Shown piece after piece: positions 51,513 to 63,720 of a DNA stretch of 64,000 nucleotides (position 1 is the first letter of the stretch; each line of letters begins with the position of its first letter). Source of the stretch: Jiangella endophytica (GTDB lineage Bacteria; Actinomycetota; Actinomycetes; Jiangellales; Jiangellaceae); NCBI RefSeq assembly GCF_003427025.1, contig NZ_QVAI01000001.1:496001-560000 (forward strand). Direction: 5' to 3'. The notes beneath the pieces were generated by a model, which was given only the letters and a program-made list of their open reading frames with translations, was not told where the DNA came from and did not search any database. The translations under genes were made by a program, and so were the position numbers.

Positions 51513-52003
51513 ACGGCGGCGCGGCGGTCGCGCCACGCGCGCAGGGCGCGGGCGCCGTCGCTGCGTGGGCCGGCGGTCAGTGCGGACAGCGTCACGAACG
51601 CGTTGAGCACCAGGAGCACCCGGCCCAGGTACCAGCCGTCCGAGGTGCCGGCGACGACGGCGAGCCCGGCCAGCGCCAGCAGCGCCGATGCCGCCGGCCC
51701 GGCGAGGCAGACCAGCGCCTCGGTGCGCCGGTCGCCGCTCACCGCGCGGACGGTGCCGGCGTCGAGCAGTCCCCGGACGACGATCGTGTGCACCCGCAGC
51801 CCGCGCGCGCGGGCCGCCAGCGCATGCCCGGCCTCGTGCACAGCGCAGGTGAGGACGGCGACGGCGCCCGCGGCGGCCCCTCGGGCGGGCGCCGTCCAGG
51901 CCCCGTCGTCGCGGGCCAGCAGCGCGGCGACGGCGACGACCGCGGCCAGCTGCAGATACGCGGCCCGGCGCAGCTCGACCCGGGGCCGCTCAGCCGGCGA
52001 CAT
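51509..52003 (-). CDS. Small M50-like membrane metalloprotease at the end of RiPP operon
   Basis: A 164-residue membrane protein with four or so hydrophobic segments. The zinc motif HExxH appears as VHEAGHALAARARG near residue 57, with LAGPAASALLAL (the conserved G-P of S2P proteases) and a degenerate C-terminal GPRSDGARALRAW in place of the usual NxxPxxPLDGG. It overlaps the decarboxylase gene by 14 bases, so it belongs to the RiPP operon. It could process the precursor, act in immunity or in signalling; none is proven. It could also be a shortened S2P fold with reduced activity. Confidence 0.8.
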   Translation of the reverse strand: MSPAERPRVELRRAAYLQLAAVVAVAALLARDDGAWTAPARGAAAGAVAVLTCAVHEAGHALAARARGLRVHTIVVRGLLDAGTVRAVSGDRRTEALVCLAGPAASALLALAGLAVVAGTSDGWYLGRVLLVLNAFVTLSALTAGPRSDGARALRAWRDRRAAV

Positions 52004-52580
52004 CGAGTGGCTCCGATCCGGCGCAGAACCGCGCGGCGAACGCCAGCACCTGCGCCGGCGCCGGCATCGCGCCCGGCCCGACGGAGCCGTCGCCCAGTGA
52101 GACCCCGTCGACCGGGTCGAGCACGCCGACGCCGTCGGCGCGCAGCGTGGCGACGTTGCGCCGGACGGCCGGCTTCGCCCACATGGCGGCGTTCATCGCC
52201 GGCACCATGACGACCGGGCAGGTCGCCGCCAGCAGGACCGTCGTGAGCAGGTTCGGGGCGAGCCCGAGCGCCGCCTGGGCCAGCAGGTCCGCCGTCGCCG
52301 GCATGACCAGGACGAGATCGGCCCAGGCGGCCAGTTCGACGTGCGGCACGATCAGGTCGCCGGTCCGGCCGTCGGTGTAGACGGCGTGCCCTGCCGCCGC
52401 GGCCAGCGGAGCCGGCGTCACGAACGTGGCCGCCGCCGGGGTCGTGACCACCCGCAGCTGGACGCCGGCGCCGAGACGCAGCGCGGCCGCGGTCTGCGGC
52501 ATGGTGGCCGCGGCGACGGAGCCGCCGGCACCGAGCAGGATCCGCCGGCCCGGCCAGAACGGTGCGTCCATCTCCCTCAT
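51990..52580 (-). CDS. EpiD/LanD-like flavoprotein cysteine decarboxylase
   Basis: A 196-residue HFCD-family flavoprotein predicted to oxidatively decarboxylate the C-terminal Cys of the precursor to an aminoenethiol, the first step of aminovinyl-cysteine formation. It shows the GAGGSVAAATM flavin-binding start, the active-site His in IVPHVELAAWADL, the PASANT-type motif as MPATADLLAQ and the conserved VPAMNAAMW. This resembles TvaF, EpiD and MrsD rather than the CoaBC fusion, and no DNA/pantothenate synthetase half is present. The ATG at 52580 overlaps the upstream stop (ATGA). The context with a Cys-terminated peptide makes the role persuasive. Confidence 0.88.
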   Translation of the reverse strand: MREMDAPFWPGRRILLGAGGSVAAATMPQTAAALRLGAGVQLRVVTTPAAATFVTPAPLAAAAGHAVYTDGRTGDLIVPHVELAAWADLVLVMPATADLLAQAALGLAPNLLTTVLLAATCPVVMVPAMNAAMWAKPAVRRNVATLRADGVGVLDPVDGVSLGDGSVGPGAMPAPAQVLAFAARFCAGSEPLDVAG

Positions 52581-53536
52581 CTCCCTTCCATCAGTGCGGT
52601 CGCCGTGTCCAGGACCGTGTGACCGAGCCCGGCGAGGACGGCGACCGCGTCCGGCCGCGGCCCGAAAGCGGCGATGATGCGGGCTTCGTGGTCCAGGACC
52701 TTGACGGCGGCGGCGTCCGCGGCCGCGCGCCAGAACGCCGCGGACAGCGGACGGCCGCCGTCGTACCCTCGCCGGACGGCCGCGGCGACGCTGTCGACCG
52801 CCGTCCGGGTCCACGAGTCCGGCCCCTCCGGGGACCCGTGGAGCAGCTGACCGATCTCCAGCAGGTCGCCGACCAGGTAGCCGACGTCGAACCACGCCGG
52901 CCCGCCGGCCCGCCCGGACCAGCCGGTCAGGACCGCCAGCACCGGGTCGTCCACCGCCGGCCGGGCGGCGACCAGCAGCTGACCGGTCGACGGCTCTCCG
53001 TGCAACGCGACCCGCGGCGACGCCGGCCACGCGCCGCGGACCCGCGCGAACGCGGCGGCCAGACGAGCGTCGGTGCGCGCGAGCGAGCCGGCGGCGTCGA
53101 CGCGGGCGAGGGCGGCCGGTGCCGTCCCCGGGGCGGCGGAGCCGCGGTCGTGCAGGTCGCGCAGCAGCCGGCCGAGGCCGGCGCCCAGCTCGGCGGGGGC
53201 CGGGTGCCCCGGCCCGCCCCGGGTGACGGCGGTCGCGAGCAGCGCCGGTGGCCACGGAACGGCGTACCCGAGGCCGGCGCCGGGCAGCGCGATCGGCACG
53301 CCCAGCCGCACCGGGCCGGCGGGCAGCGACGGCGGCGCCGGGGCGGGCTCGGCCGCGCCGTCCGCAGGAGTGTCGAGCCAGAGCCGCGCCCCGTCGAGCT
53401 CGGTCAGGGCCCAGCGTGACAGCAGTGGCCCCGCCAGGACGGTCGCGGGCCCCGGCGACAGCGGCCGACCGGCACGGGCGAGCGCCGCCGCCAGCTCGCC
53501 CGGCACCATCGCACGGACCGGGACACCGGCGGTCAT
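52577..53536 (-). CDS. Degenerate phosphotransferase-fold protein of RiPP operon
   Basis: A 319-residue protein with the aminoglycoside phosphotransferase fold but altered catalytic positions. The loop that should read HxDxxxxN is ALHGEPSTGQLLV (Glu and Gln in place of Asp and Asn), and the metal-binding Asp of the DFG-like motif is replaced in VLTGWSG, followed by FDVGYLVGDLLEIG. It probably does not phosphorylate; homologues in class V lanthipeptide and thioamitide clusters occur as second kinase-like proteins with roles in elimination or binding. It overlaps both neighbours by ATGA. Lys for ATP binding was not clearly seen. Confidence 0.82.
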   Translation of the reverse strand: MTAGVPVRAMVPGELAAALARAGRPLSPGPATVLAGPLLSRWALTELDGARLWLDTPADGAAEPAPAPPSLPAGPVRLGVPIALPGAGLGYAVPWPPALLATAVTRGGPGHPAPAELGAGLGRLLRDLHDRGSAAPGTAPAALARVDAAGSLARTDARLAAAFARVRGAWPASPRVALHGEPSTGQLLVAARPAVDDPVLAVLTGWSGRAGGPAWFDVGYLVGDLLEIGQLLHGSPEGPDSWTRTAVDSVAAAVRRGYDGGRPLSAAFWRAAADAAAVKVLDHEARIIAAFGPRPDAVAVLAGLGHTVLDTATALMEGR

Positions 53537-54480
53537 GGCCGGGCTCCCACGAGTGTCGCGACCGTGCCGGTGTCGGGTTCGGCGGCGCCGGGGCCCAGGT
53601 GCGGCCGGGCCGGGTCCAGCCCGGCCTCCCCGAACGCCGTCCGCACGCGGTCCCAGCGCTCCTCGACGCTCGCATCGGTCCCGGCCGCGAGCACGCCTCG
53701 TACCAGCAACAGGCATCGGTGCTGGCCGAAGCTCAGCGCCCCGCCCGGCTCGTCGGCGATCGCCAGGCCGGGCGCGACCGTCCTGGTGAACGCGGGTACG
53801 GCCGGGCGCAGCCGCACGCCGGGCTCGGCGAGCACGGTCCGCAGCAACGCCGCGACGGCCGCGGACGCGGCGCGCGGCGTGTACAGCACGAGGGCGTCCG
53901 GGCGCGGGTGTGCGGCCGGGTCGTTGAGCGTCTTGACGGTGAACGGCAGCCCGGCCGCGTCCAGGTCGCGGATCAGCGCCCGCAGCAGCGGCGCCGCGCC
54001 GTCCGCCGTCGTGTTCGCGTACCAGCGCAGCACCGGCCCCGCGTCGGCGCCGGTGCCGGCCAGCCCGGTGGTCAGGTAGAACCCGGCGGAGACGAACCGG
54101 CGCTCGGTGGGCACGGCCACCTCGACGCCGCTCGCGACGGCGCGGACCTCGCCGGGTGCGGCCGTGAGCCGGACCCCGTCGGCGGCGGCGACCAGTGTCA
54201 GCCGGTCCCCGTCGGACCGGTCCAGCCGCCAGCCGCGCCGCCAGCGCCGCCGGCCGCCGTCGGCCGCACGCAGCCCGGCGACGAACGCGGGGTCCTCACG
54301 GTCGGCGGCCAGCCGCCGGTCCTCCGGCGCGGCGGGGTCGTACGGGCGCCCGAGATAGAGGTGCTGGTAGACGGCGGCGTGCAGGGCGGAGGCGGCGACG
54401 GTGACGGCGCCGCAGCGGACGGAGCGCTCGTCGAGGGGTTCGATCAGCCGGGTGGCGTCGAGGAGGTCGATGGTGGTCAC
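53533..54480 (-). CDS. HopA1-like protein of RiPP operon
   Basis: A 315-residue protein of the HopA1 effector-like family (PF17914-type). Recognisable stretches are FYLTTGLAG, RWYANTTADGAAPLLRALI (central signature), PFTVKTLNDPAAH and DALVLYTPRAASAAVAALL, with FGQHRCLLLVRGV near the end. HopA1-like proteins act with a phosphotransferase-fold kinase in class V lanthipeptide (lexapeptide, pristinin) and thioamitide pathways for Ser/Thr dehydration and ring formation. GTG at 54480 overlaps the upstream kinase stop. The family assignment is from motif memory and needs a profile search. Confidence 0.85.
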   Translation of the reverse strand: MTTIDLLDATRLIEPLDERSVRCGAVTVAASALHAAVYQHLYLGRPYDPAAPEDRRLAADREDPAFVAGLRAADGGRRRWRRGWRLDRSDGDRLTLVAAADGVRLTAAPGEVRAVASGVEVAVPTERRFVSAGFYLTTGLAGTGADAGPVLRWYANTTADGAAPLLRALIRDLDAAGLPFTVKTLNDPAAHPRPDALVLYTPRAASAAVAALLRTVLAEPGVRLRPAVPAFTRTVAPGLAIADEPGGALSFGQHRCLLLVRGVLAAGTDASVEERWDRVRTAFGEAGLDPARPHLGPGAAEPDTGTVATLVGARP

Positions 54481-55481
54481 AGCAGCACCTGCGCCGTTCG
54501 GTCGGGGTCGGTGAGGAACTGGGCAGCGAGATGCGCGGTGAGCACGCTCCGGGCGTCCAGCCGCTCGGCCTGCACGCCGGCGGCGAGGGCGCGCTGCAAC
54601 AGGAAGACGCCCGCGTACGCCGCGATCCGTGGCCGGTCCGCGGACGGCGGCGCGCCGTACGCCGTCAGCGCGGCTCGCACGCGCGTGCGCACCTTGTCCA
54701 GCGGCACCGGGCCGGCCGACAACCAGGTCTCCGGTGTCGCGCCGGGGGTGAGGTGCAGCGTGTGCAGCCAGAGCTGAACCAGGTTGCCGGTCAGGCTGCC
54801 GACGTCCCAGAGCGGGTCGCCCCAGCCGGCGGTCTCCCAGTCCAGCAGCACGATCCGGGTGTCGTCGCCGGGCGCCACCACCACGTTGTCGTGCTTGACG
54901 TCGGCGTGGATCAGAGCACGGGGACTCCAGGCGGCCGCGAGCCGGTCGAGGACGTCGTGGGCGGCCGCCGCGCGAGCCCACACCTCGCGAAAGCCGGACG
55001 GGAACGCGGCCAGCGCCGCCGGCGTCACGGTGGCCCAGTCGAGCGTGGGCCGGCCGAGCGGGCCGGTCGGTGTGAGCACCGAGCCGGGCCGCGCCGGCGG
55101 CCGGACGGCGTGCAGCCGGGCCAGCGCGGCCCCGATCGCGCCCGCGACGTCCGGGCCGACGTCGTCCCAGCCCTCCGGCCGGCGCCAGTCCTGGTAACCG
55201 CGGTAGACGGCGAGCGTGCCGGCGTCGTCCGCGGCCAGTGGCTCGGGCGCGATCGCCGCCAGGGCCGGCAGCGCGTGCAGCTCGCGGACGATGCCGGCCT
55301 CCCGGGTCACGTCGGGCCGGCCGGTCCTGGTCCGCTTCGCGAACAGCCGCCGTCCGTCGGCCAGCTCCAGCTGGTAGCAGAGCGCGCGGCCGGGCAGGGC
55401 GCGGACGGCCAGCACGTCGTCCGGTGCGGCGAGTCCGGCCCGGGCCAGCCCGGCCAGCAGCGCGTCGTCGATGATCGTCAC
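54477..55481 (-). CDS. Aminoglycoside-phosphotransferase-fold kinase of RiPP operon
   Basis: A 334-residue kinase-fold protein with intact catalytic residues: HADVKHDNVVV around residue 200 (HxDxxxxN) and LLDWETAGWGDPLWDVG (metal-binding Asp); a Lys in RLFAKRTRTG could bind ATP. In class V lanthipeptide and avionin pathways such a kinase phosphorylates Ser/Thr in the core peptide, starting dehydration. GGAGGAG stands six bases before the GTG at 55481. It follows the precursor gene by 68 bases and overlaps the HopA1 gene by four. Antibiotic resistance is a possible but less likely alternative. Confidence 0.88.
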   Translation of the reverse strand: MTIIDDALLAGLARAGLAAPDDVLAVRALPGRALCYQLELADGRRLFAKRTRTGRPDVTREAGIVRELHALPALAAIAPEPLAADDAGTLAVYRGYQDWRRPEGWDDVGPDVAGAIGAALARLHAVRPPARPGSVLTPTGPLGRPTLDWATVTPAALAAFPSGFREVWARAAAAHDVLDRLAAAWSPRALIHADVKHDNVVVAPGDDTRIVLLDWETAGWGDPLWDVGSLTGNLVQLWLHTLHLTPGATPETWLSAGPVPLDKVRTRVRAALTAYGAPPSADRPRIAAYAGVFLLQRALAAGVQAERLDARSVLTAHLAAQFLTDPDRTAQVLL

Positions 55482-55549
55482 GGCGAACTCCTCCGGAGAC
55501 GGAGACGGCCGCCGGGGCACCCGGCCCCGGCAGCCGTCGGGAACGGAGG

Positions 55550-55717
55550 TCAGCAGCTGAAGCCGTAGCTGGCCGCGATGATCGACGGGCAGTAGATGAT
55601 CGACGCGATCACGATCGGGGCCAGGCCGTCCTCGGTGGTCTCGGCGGCGCGCTCGGCGACGTCGGCGGACAGCGCGGCCTGCTCGGCGGGGGTCCCGAAG
55701 AGGTTCTGAGCGGACAT
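55550..55717 (-). CDS. RiPP precursor peptide with predicted aminovinyl-cysteine C-terminus
   Basis: A 55-residue peptide, preceded by AGGAG five bases before its ATG. The first 33 residues are acidic and helical, as in RiPP leaders (MSAQNLFGTPAEQAALS, then DVAERAAETTEDG); the last 22 or so are hydrophobic, with PIVIASIIYC and IIAASYGFSC. Cys43 and the terminal Cys55 are the only cysteines; Ser39, Ser45, Ser50 and Ser54 could be dehydrated. Ser50 to Cys55 gives the SxxxxC spacing of aminovinyl-cysteine rings in thioamitides, and Ser39 to Cys43 could form a lanthionine. The leader cleavage point is unknown. It is the first gene of the 51509-55717 operon. Confidence 0.85.
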   Translation of the reverse strand: MSAQNLFGTPAEQAALSADVAERAAETTEDGLAPIVIASIIYCPSIIAASYGFSC

Positions 55718-55842
55718 GGTGACTCCTGTTCTCCAGTCCGGAGGCGCCTCTCGCCCCCGGCTGAAGACCACGCTCGCGGCCTGGCCGTCCCGGCCTCCAG
55801 GGACAACGTCCCGTCCGGACCAGGAGGAAACGGATCCCTGTC

Positions 55843-57444
<1,602 letters not shown>

Positions 57445-57558
57445 GTGGTGCCTCCGTCGTCAGGTCAAGCTCTAGCAGGGTAGAGCACGTCCGCCGAGCC
57501 GGCAGTGACTCCCGTCTCGCACTGTGGGGCGTGCCCCCGGCGTTCCACGCCCGCTGTC

Positions 57559-57564
57559 TACGCT
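57559..57564 (+). promoter_or_regulatory. Leaderless -10 element (TACGCT) before ppc
   Basis: TACGCT stands six bases before the ATG of ppc at 57571, identical to the element before the response-regulator gene; no ribosome-binding site is present. Confidence 0.5.
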
Positions 57565-57570
57565 GGGCGC

Positions 57571-60227
<2,657 letters not shown>

Positions 60228-60228
<1 letters not shown>

Positions 60229-60968
60229 TGTGGGACGTCCACCGGGTCGCCACCACGGGGTCGACGAACGCCGACGTCGCCGCGGCGGCCCGGTCCGGCG
60301 CCGCTGAGGGCTACGCCGTCGTCGCCGACCACCAGAGCGCGGGCCGCGGCCGGCTGGACCGACGGTGGGAGGCGCCGCCCGGCACGGCGGTGGCGATGTC
60401 GTTCCTGCTCCGGCCCGACGACGTGCCGGTGGTCCGCTGGGCGTGGTTGCCGCTGCTCGCCGGAGTCGCGGTCGTCGACGCCGTCGCCGCGGCGGCCGGC
60501 GCGTCCGCCGTCCTCAAGTGGCCGAACGACGTGCTGCTCGACGGCGGCAAGCTGTGCGGCATCCTCGCCGAGCGGGTCGAGACACCGGCCCGGCCGGCCG
60601 TCGTCGTCGGCATCGGGCTCAACGTCACGCAGACGGCGCGGCAGCTGCCGCCAGGCGGGGTGTCGCTCGCGTCGTACGGCACCCGGGCCGACGCCGTGCT
60701 GGACGCCGTCGGAGACCAGCTGGCTACCCGGTACGCGCACTGGCGGGCGGCCGGCGGTGAGCCGCATGCGTCCGGGCTGGCCGACGACTACGCGAGCCGC
60801 TGCGACACCGTCGGCCGCGACGTCCGGGCCGAGCTGCCCGGCGGCGACGCCGTCACGGGCCGCGCCACCGGCGTCGACGACGCCGGACGGCTGCTCATCG
60901 CGCCCGCCGGCGGCGGCGACCCGATCGCCGTCGGCGCCGGCGATGTGGTCCATCTGCGTCCGCGGTGA
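60228..60968 (+). CDS. birA: Biotin--[acetyl-CoA-carboxylase] ligase
   Basis: A 246-residue biotin protein ligase that attaches biotin to the Lys of the carboxylase alpha subunit. The catalytic domain shows TGSTNAD, VADHQSAGRGRLDRRWEAPPG (key GRGR..W motif), LKWPNDVLLDGGKLCGIL and VVGIGLNV; a short C-terminal SH3-like domain follows. There is no N-terminal DNA-binding domain, so it is not a repressor. It starts within the ppc stop (TGATG). Its substrate proteins are encoded earlier in the window. Confidence 0.94.
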
Positions 60969-61014
60969 GAGCGCCTGTTCTCCCCGGCGGGCGCGACGTG
61001 CCAGGATTCACGCC

Positions 61015-61524
61015 ATGGGGTTTTCCGACAAGCACCTCAGTGACGACGAACAGGTGATCTTCCACCTGCACACGCACGTCAAGGCGCTCATCGTGCCGGT
61101 GCTGGTGTTGCTGCTGCTGGCCGCGGGCGTCGGCTTCGGCGTGGGTGCGCTGCCCGACGACGAACTCGTCGGCACCGTGGGCCGCTGGGCCATCGTCATC
61201 GTCGCCGTCGTGGCGCTGGGCGCGTGGGTCATCTGGCCGTTCCTCACCTGGCTGACCACGACGTACACCATCACCAGCGAGCGGCTGATCACGAGGCAGG
61301 GCATCATCACCCGCACCGGCCGCGACATCCCGCACACCGTCATCAACGACGTCGCGTACGAGATGCAGCTCGTCGACCGCCTCCTGCGCTGCGGCACGCT
61401 GGTGGTATCGGCCGCCAGCGAGCAGGGCCAGGTGCGGCTGCACGACGTCCCGCGGGTGCACACCGTCCAGCTACGGCTCAGCGAACTCGTGCGCGAGGCG
61501 CACGACCAGGACGAGCGCGCGTGA
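61015..61524 (+). CDS. PH-domain membrane protein (bPH2)
   Basis: A 169-residue protein with two transmembrane helices (about 22-45 and 57-78) and a C-terminal bacterial pleckstrin-homology domain (about 80-155) with TYTITSERLITRQGIITRTG and RDIPHTVINDVAYEMQLVDR. Function is unknown. It overlaps the adenylate cyclase gene by four bases (GTGA), so the two are made together; a regulatory link to the cyclase is an inference from this coupling, as the same neighbours occur in other actinobacteria as far as I recall. Confidence 0.88.
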   Translation: MGFSDKHLSDDEQVIFHLHTHVKALIVPVLVLLLLAAGVGFGVGALPDDELVGTVGRWAIVIVAVVALGAWVIWPFLTWLTTTYTITSERLITRQGIITRTGRDIPHTVINDVAYEMQLVDRLLRCGTLVVSAASEQGQVRLHDVPRVHTVQLRLSELVREAHDQDERA

Positions 61525-62540
61525 CGCTGCCGCCCGAACCACCGCGGAGACCCACCCCCGACGAGCTCGAACGGCTCCTGCTCGGCGCCTCCCGTCGCTA
61601 CACGCGGGAGCAGATCGCCGAGGGCGCCGGGCTCACCGTCGACGAGGTGACGCGGTACTGGCGGGCGCTCGGCTTCCCGGACGTCGGCGAGGAGCAGGCG
61701 TTCACCGTCTGGGACATGGAGGCGCTGCGCGGCGTCACCGAACTGGTGCAGGACGAGGTGGTCGACGAGGCCACGGCGGTGCAGATGGTGCGGGCGCTGG
61801 GCCGCATGACGGGGCGTCTCGCGGAGTGGCACGTCGAGACGCTCGCCGAGATCATCGAGGACAACGAGGCCGCCGGGCACGGCACCGGCAGCCGCCTGAC
61901 GTCGGCGTACCTGGTGGCGCAGAAACTGCTGCCGGAGTTCGAGCGGCTGCTCATCTACTCGTGGCGGCGCAAGCTGGCCGCGTCGGTCAACCGGCTGGTC
62001 GCCATCGGCCGCATCGGCGACGCGCCGCTGCTGGCCGCGCCCGCGTCCGTCGGGTTCGCCGACCTCGTCTCGTTCACCCGGCTCTCCCGCGGCCTCAGCG
62101 TCGACGAGCTCGGCGAACTGGTCGAGCGGTTCGAGGCCACCACGAACGACGTCATCTTCGGCACCGGTGGGCGGGTCGTCAAGACGCTCGGCGACGAGGT
62201 CGTGTTCACCGCCGACGACACGGAGACGGCGGCGCGCATCGGCTGCCGGCTGGTCGAGGAGATCGGCGAGAACGGCGACCTGCCCGACATCCGCGTCGGC
62301 ATCGCGACCGGTCCGGTGGTGGCCCGGCTCGGCGACGTCTTCGGCACCCCGACGAACCTCGCCGCCCGGCTGACCGCGCTGGCCGAGCGCAACACCGTCC
62401 TCGTCGACGACGTCACGGCGAAGGAGCTGGCCGACGCGCCGGCCTTCGCGCTGCGCGCCCTGCCGCCGACGACGGTGCGCGGCCTGGGCACCGTCAACGC
62501 GTTCACCGTCACCCCGCGCCGGCCCGCACATGAGGATTGA
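61521..62540 (+). CDS. Adenylate cyclase with N-terminal regulatory domain (Rv1264 type)
   Basis: A 339-residue soluble class III cyclase. The N-terminal half (about 15-165) is an all-helical regulatory domain with the motif RYTREQIAEGAGLTVDEVTR and LPEFERLLIYSWRRKLAASVNR, like the pH-sensing autoinhibitory domain of mycobacterial Rv1264. The catalytic half shows VGFADLVSFTRLS with the metal aspartates, VVKTLGDEVVF, and FGTPTNLAARLTALAERN. cAMP made in response to pH or fatty acids is a plausible role. The GTG overlaps the PH gene, and a Nudix gene overlaps its 3' end by 11 bases. Confidence 0.92.
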   Translation: MTLPPEPPRRPTPDELERLLLGASRRYTREQIAEGAGLTVDEVTRYWRALGFPDVGEEQAFTVWDMEALRGVTELVQDEVVDEATAVQMVRALGRMTGRLAEWHVETLAEIIEDNEAAGHGTGSRLTSAYLVAQKLLPEFERLLIYSWRRKLAASVNRLVAIGRIGDAPLLAAPASVGFADLVSFTRLSRGLSVDELGELVERFEATTNDVIFGTGGRVVKTLGDEVVFTADDTETAARIGCRLVEEIGENGDLPDIRVGIATGPVVARLGDVFGTPTNLAARLTALAERNTVLVDDVTAKELADAPAFALRALPPTTVRGLGTVNAFTVTPRRPAHED

Positions 62541-62928
62541 GCACCGGGTCGCCGTCGCGGTCCTGGCCGACGGCGGCCGCGTCCTGATGTGCCACCGCCG
62601 CGCCGACCGCAGCTGGTACCCCGACGTCTGGGACTTCCCGGGCGGCCACCTGGAGGACGGCGAGTCCGCGGCCGAGGCGGCGCGGCGCGAGTGCGGTGAA
62701 GAGCTCGGCATCGAGGCCGGGACGGCGCACCGCGAGCTGGCCCGGTGGGTCGAGCGCGACGAGGACATCACCTTCGTCCAGCTGCTGACTTGGGACGGCA
62801 CGCCGCACAACCGTGCGCCCGAGGAGCACGACGACGTGCGCTGGTTCACGCTGGCCGAGGCGGTGGAGCTGACGCTGCCCGACCCGCGCTACCCGGAGCT
62901 GCTGCGCGCGATCCTGGCGCCCCGGTGA
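62530..62928 (+). CDS. Nudix hydrolase (MutT-like)
   Basis: A 132-residue hydrolase with a complete Nudix box at about residues 37-59 (GGHLEDGESAAEAARRECGEELG). It is short and single-domain like MutT/8-oxo-dGTPase enzymes; the exact nucleotide is uncertain. It overlaps the cyclase gene by 11 bases in another frame, so it is in the same operon. Confidence 0.9.
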   Translation: MRIEHRVAVAVLADGGRVLMCHRRADRSWYPDVWDFPGGHLEDGESAAEAARRECGEELGIEAGTAHRELARWVERDEDITFVQLLTWDGTPHNRAPEEHDDVRWFTLAEAVELTLPDPRYPELLRAILAPR

Positions 62929-62967
62929 CCACGGCCGTCCGCCGGTCGTTCCGTCACGCCGAGCGGG

Positions 62968-62973
62968 TAGGGT
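62968..62973 (+). promoter_or_regulatory. Leaderless -10 element (TAGGGT) before nucleotidyltransferase gene
   Basis: TAGGGT stands seven bases before the ATG at 62981 without a ribosome-binding site, as at 27256 and 63721. Confidence 0.5.
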
Positions 62974-62980
62974 CCGCGGC

Positions 62981-63703
62981 ATGACGAGCGCAGCGACGGT
63001 GCGCCAGGCCGTGATCCTCGCCGGTGGGCAGGGCTCCCGGCTCAAGCCGTACACCGACACCGTCCCGAAGGTGATGATCGAGATCGCGGGCCGGTGCATC
63101 ATCGACCACCAGCTGGACTGGCTGGCCGAGGCCGGCGTCACCGACGTCGTCGTGTCGGCCGGGCATCTCAGCGACGTCCTGGTGGCCCACCTCGACTCCC
63201 GCGAGCTGCCGGTCCGCGTCCGCACGGTCGTCGAGGACCAGCCGCTGGGCCGCGGCGGCGGGCTGAAGTACGCCGGCAAGCAGCTGCCCGACCCCGCCCA
63301 GGGCTGGTATGCGCTCAACGGCGACATCTGGACCCGGTTCGACCTGCGCGGCATGACGTCGTACCACCTCGAGCGGCAGGCCGTCGCCACCATCGCGCTG
63401 GCCCGGCCGCGCATGCCGTGGGGCGTCGTCGAGCTCGACGAGCTGGGCCGCGTCACCGACTTCGTCGAGTCGCCGCCGTCGCCGTACCCGATCAACGGCG
63501 GGGTGTACGTGTTCTCGCCGCAGATCCTCGACCTGCTGCCCGACGTCGGCGACCACGAGCGCACGACGTTCCCGTCGCTGGCCAAGGAGCGGCTGCTCGC
63601 CGGCTACCCGATCGACACGTACTGGCGGGCCATCGACACCGCGAAGGACCTCTCCGAGGCCGCGAAGGAGCTGGCCGCGCTGCGGTCCACGCTGGGCGAG
63701 TGA
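62981..63703 (+). CDS. Sugar-phosphate nucleotidyltransferase
   Basis: A 240-residue enzyme of the NDP-sugar pyrophosphorylase family. The nucleotide-binding motif QAVILAGGQGSRLKPYTD and KVMIEIAGR start the protein; YALNGDIWTRFD carries the catalytic metal Asp and GVYVFSP and YPIDTYWRAIDT the later family motifs. It has no C-terminal hexapeptide-repeat domain. It makes an NDP-sugar for cell-envelope glycans; which base and sugar cannot be told. Confidence 0.9.
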   Translation: MTSAATVRQAVILAGGQGSRLKPYTDTVPKVMIEIAGRCIIDHQLDWLAEAGVTDVVVSAGHLSDVLVAHLDSRELPVRVRTVVEDQPLGRGGGLKYAGKQLPDPAQGWYALNGDIWTRFDLRGMTSYHLERQAVATIALARPRMPWGVVELDELGRVTDFVESPPSPYPINGGVYVFSPQILDLLPDVGDHERTTFPSLAKERLLAGYPIDTYWRAIDTAKDLSEAAKELAALRSTLGE

Positions 63704-63720
63704 GGCGTCGCCGGGGCCGA

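Noticed and set aside
54477..55481. Aminoglycoside resistance phosphotransferase
   Set aside because: It is translationally coupled to HopA1 and follows a precursor peptide gene; the RiPP kinase role fits better.
51509..55717. Thioamitide (thioviridamide-type) cluster
   Set aside because: The kinase, HopA1 and decarboxylase genes fit, but no YcaO or TfuA gene for thioamide formation exists in the window.
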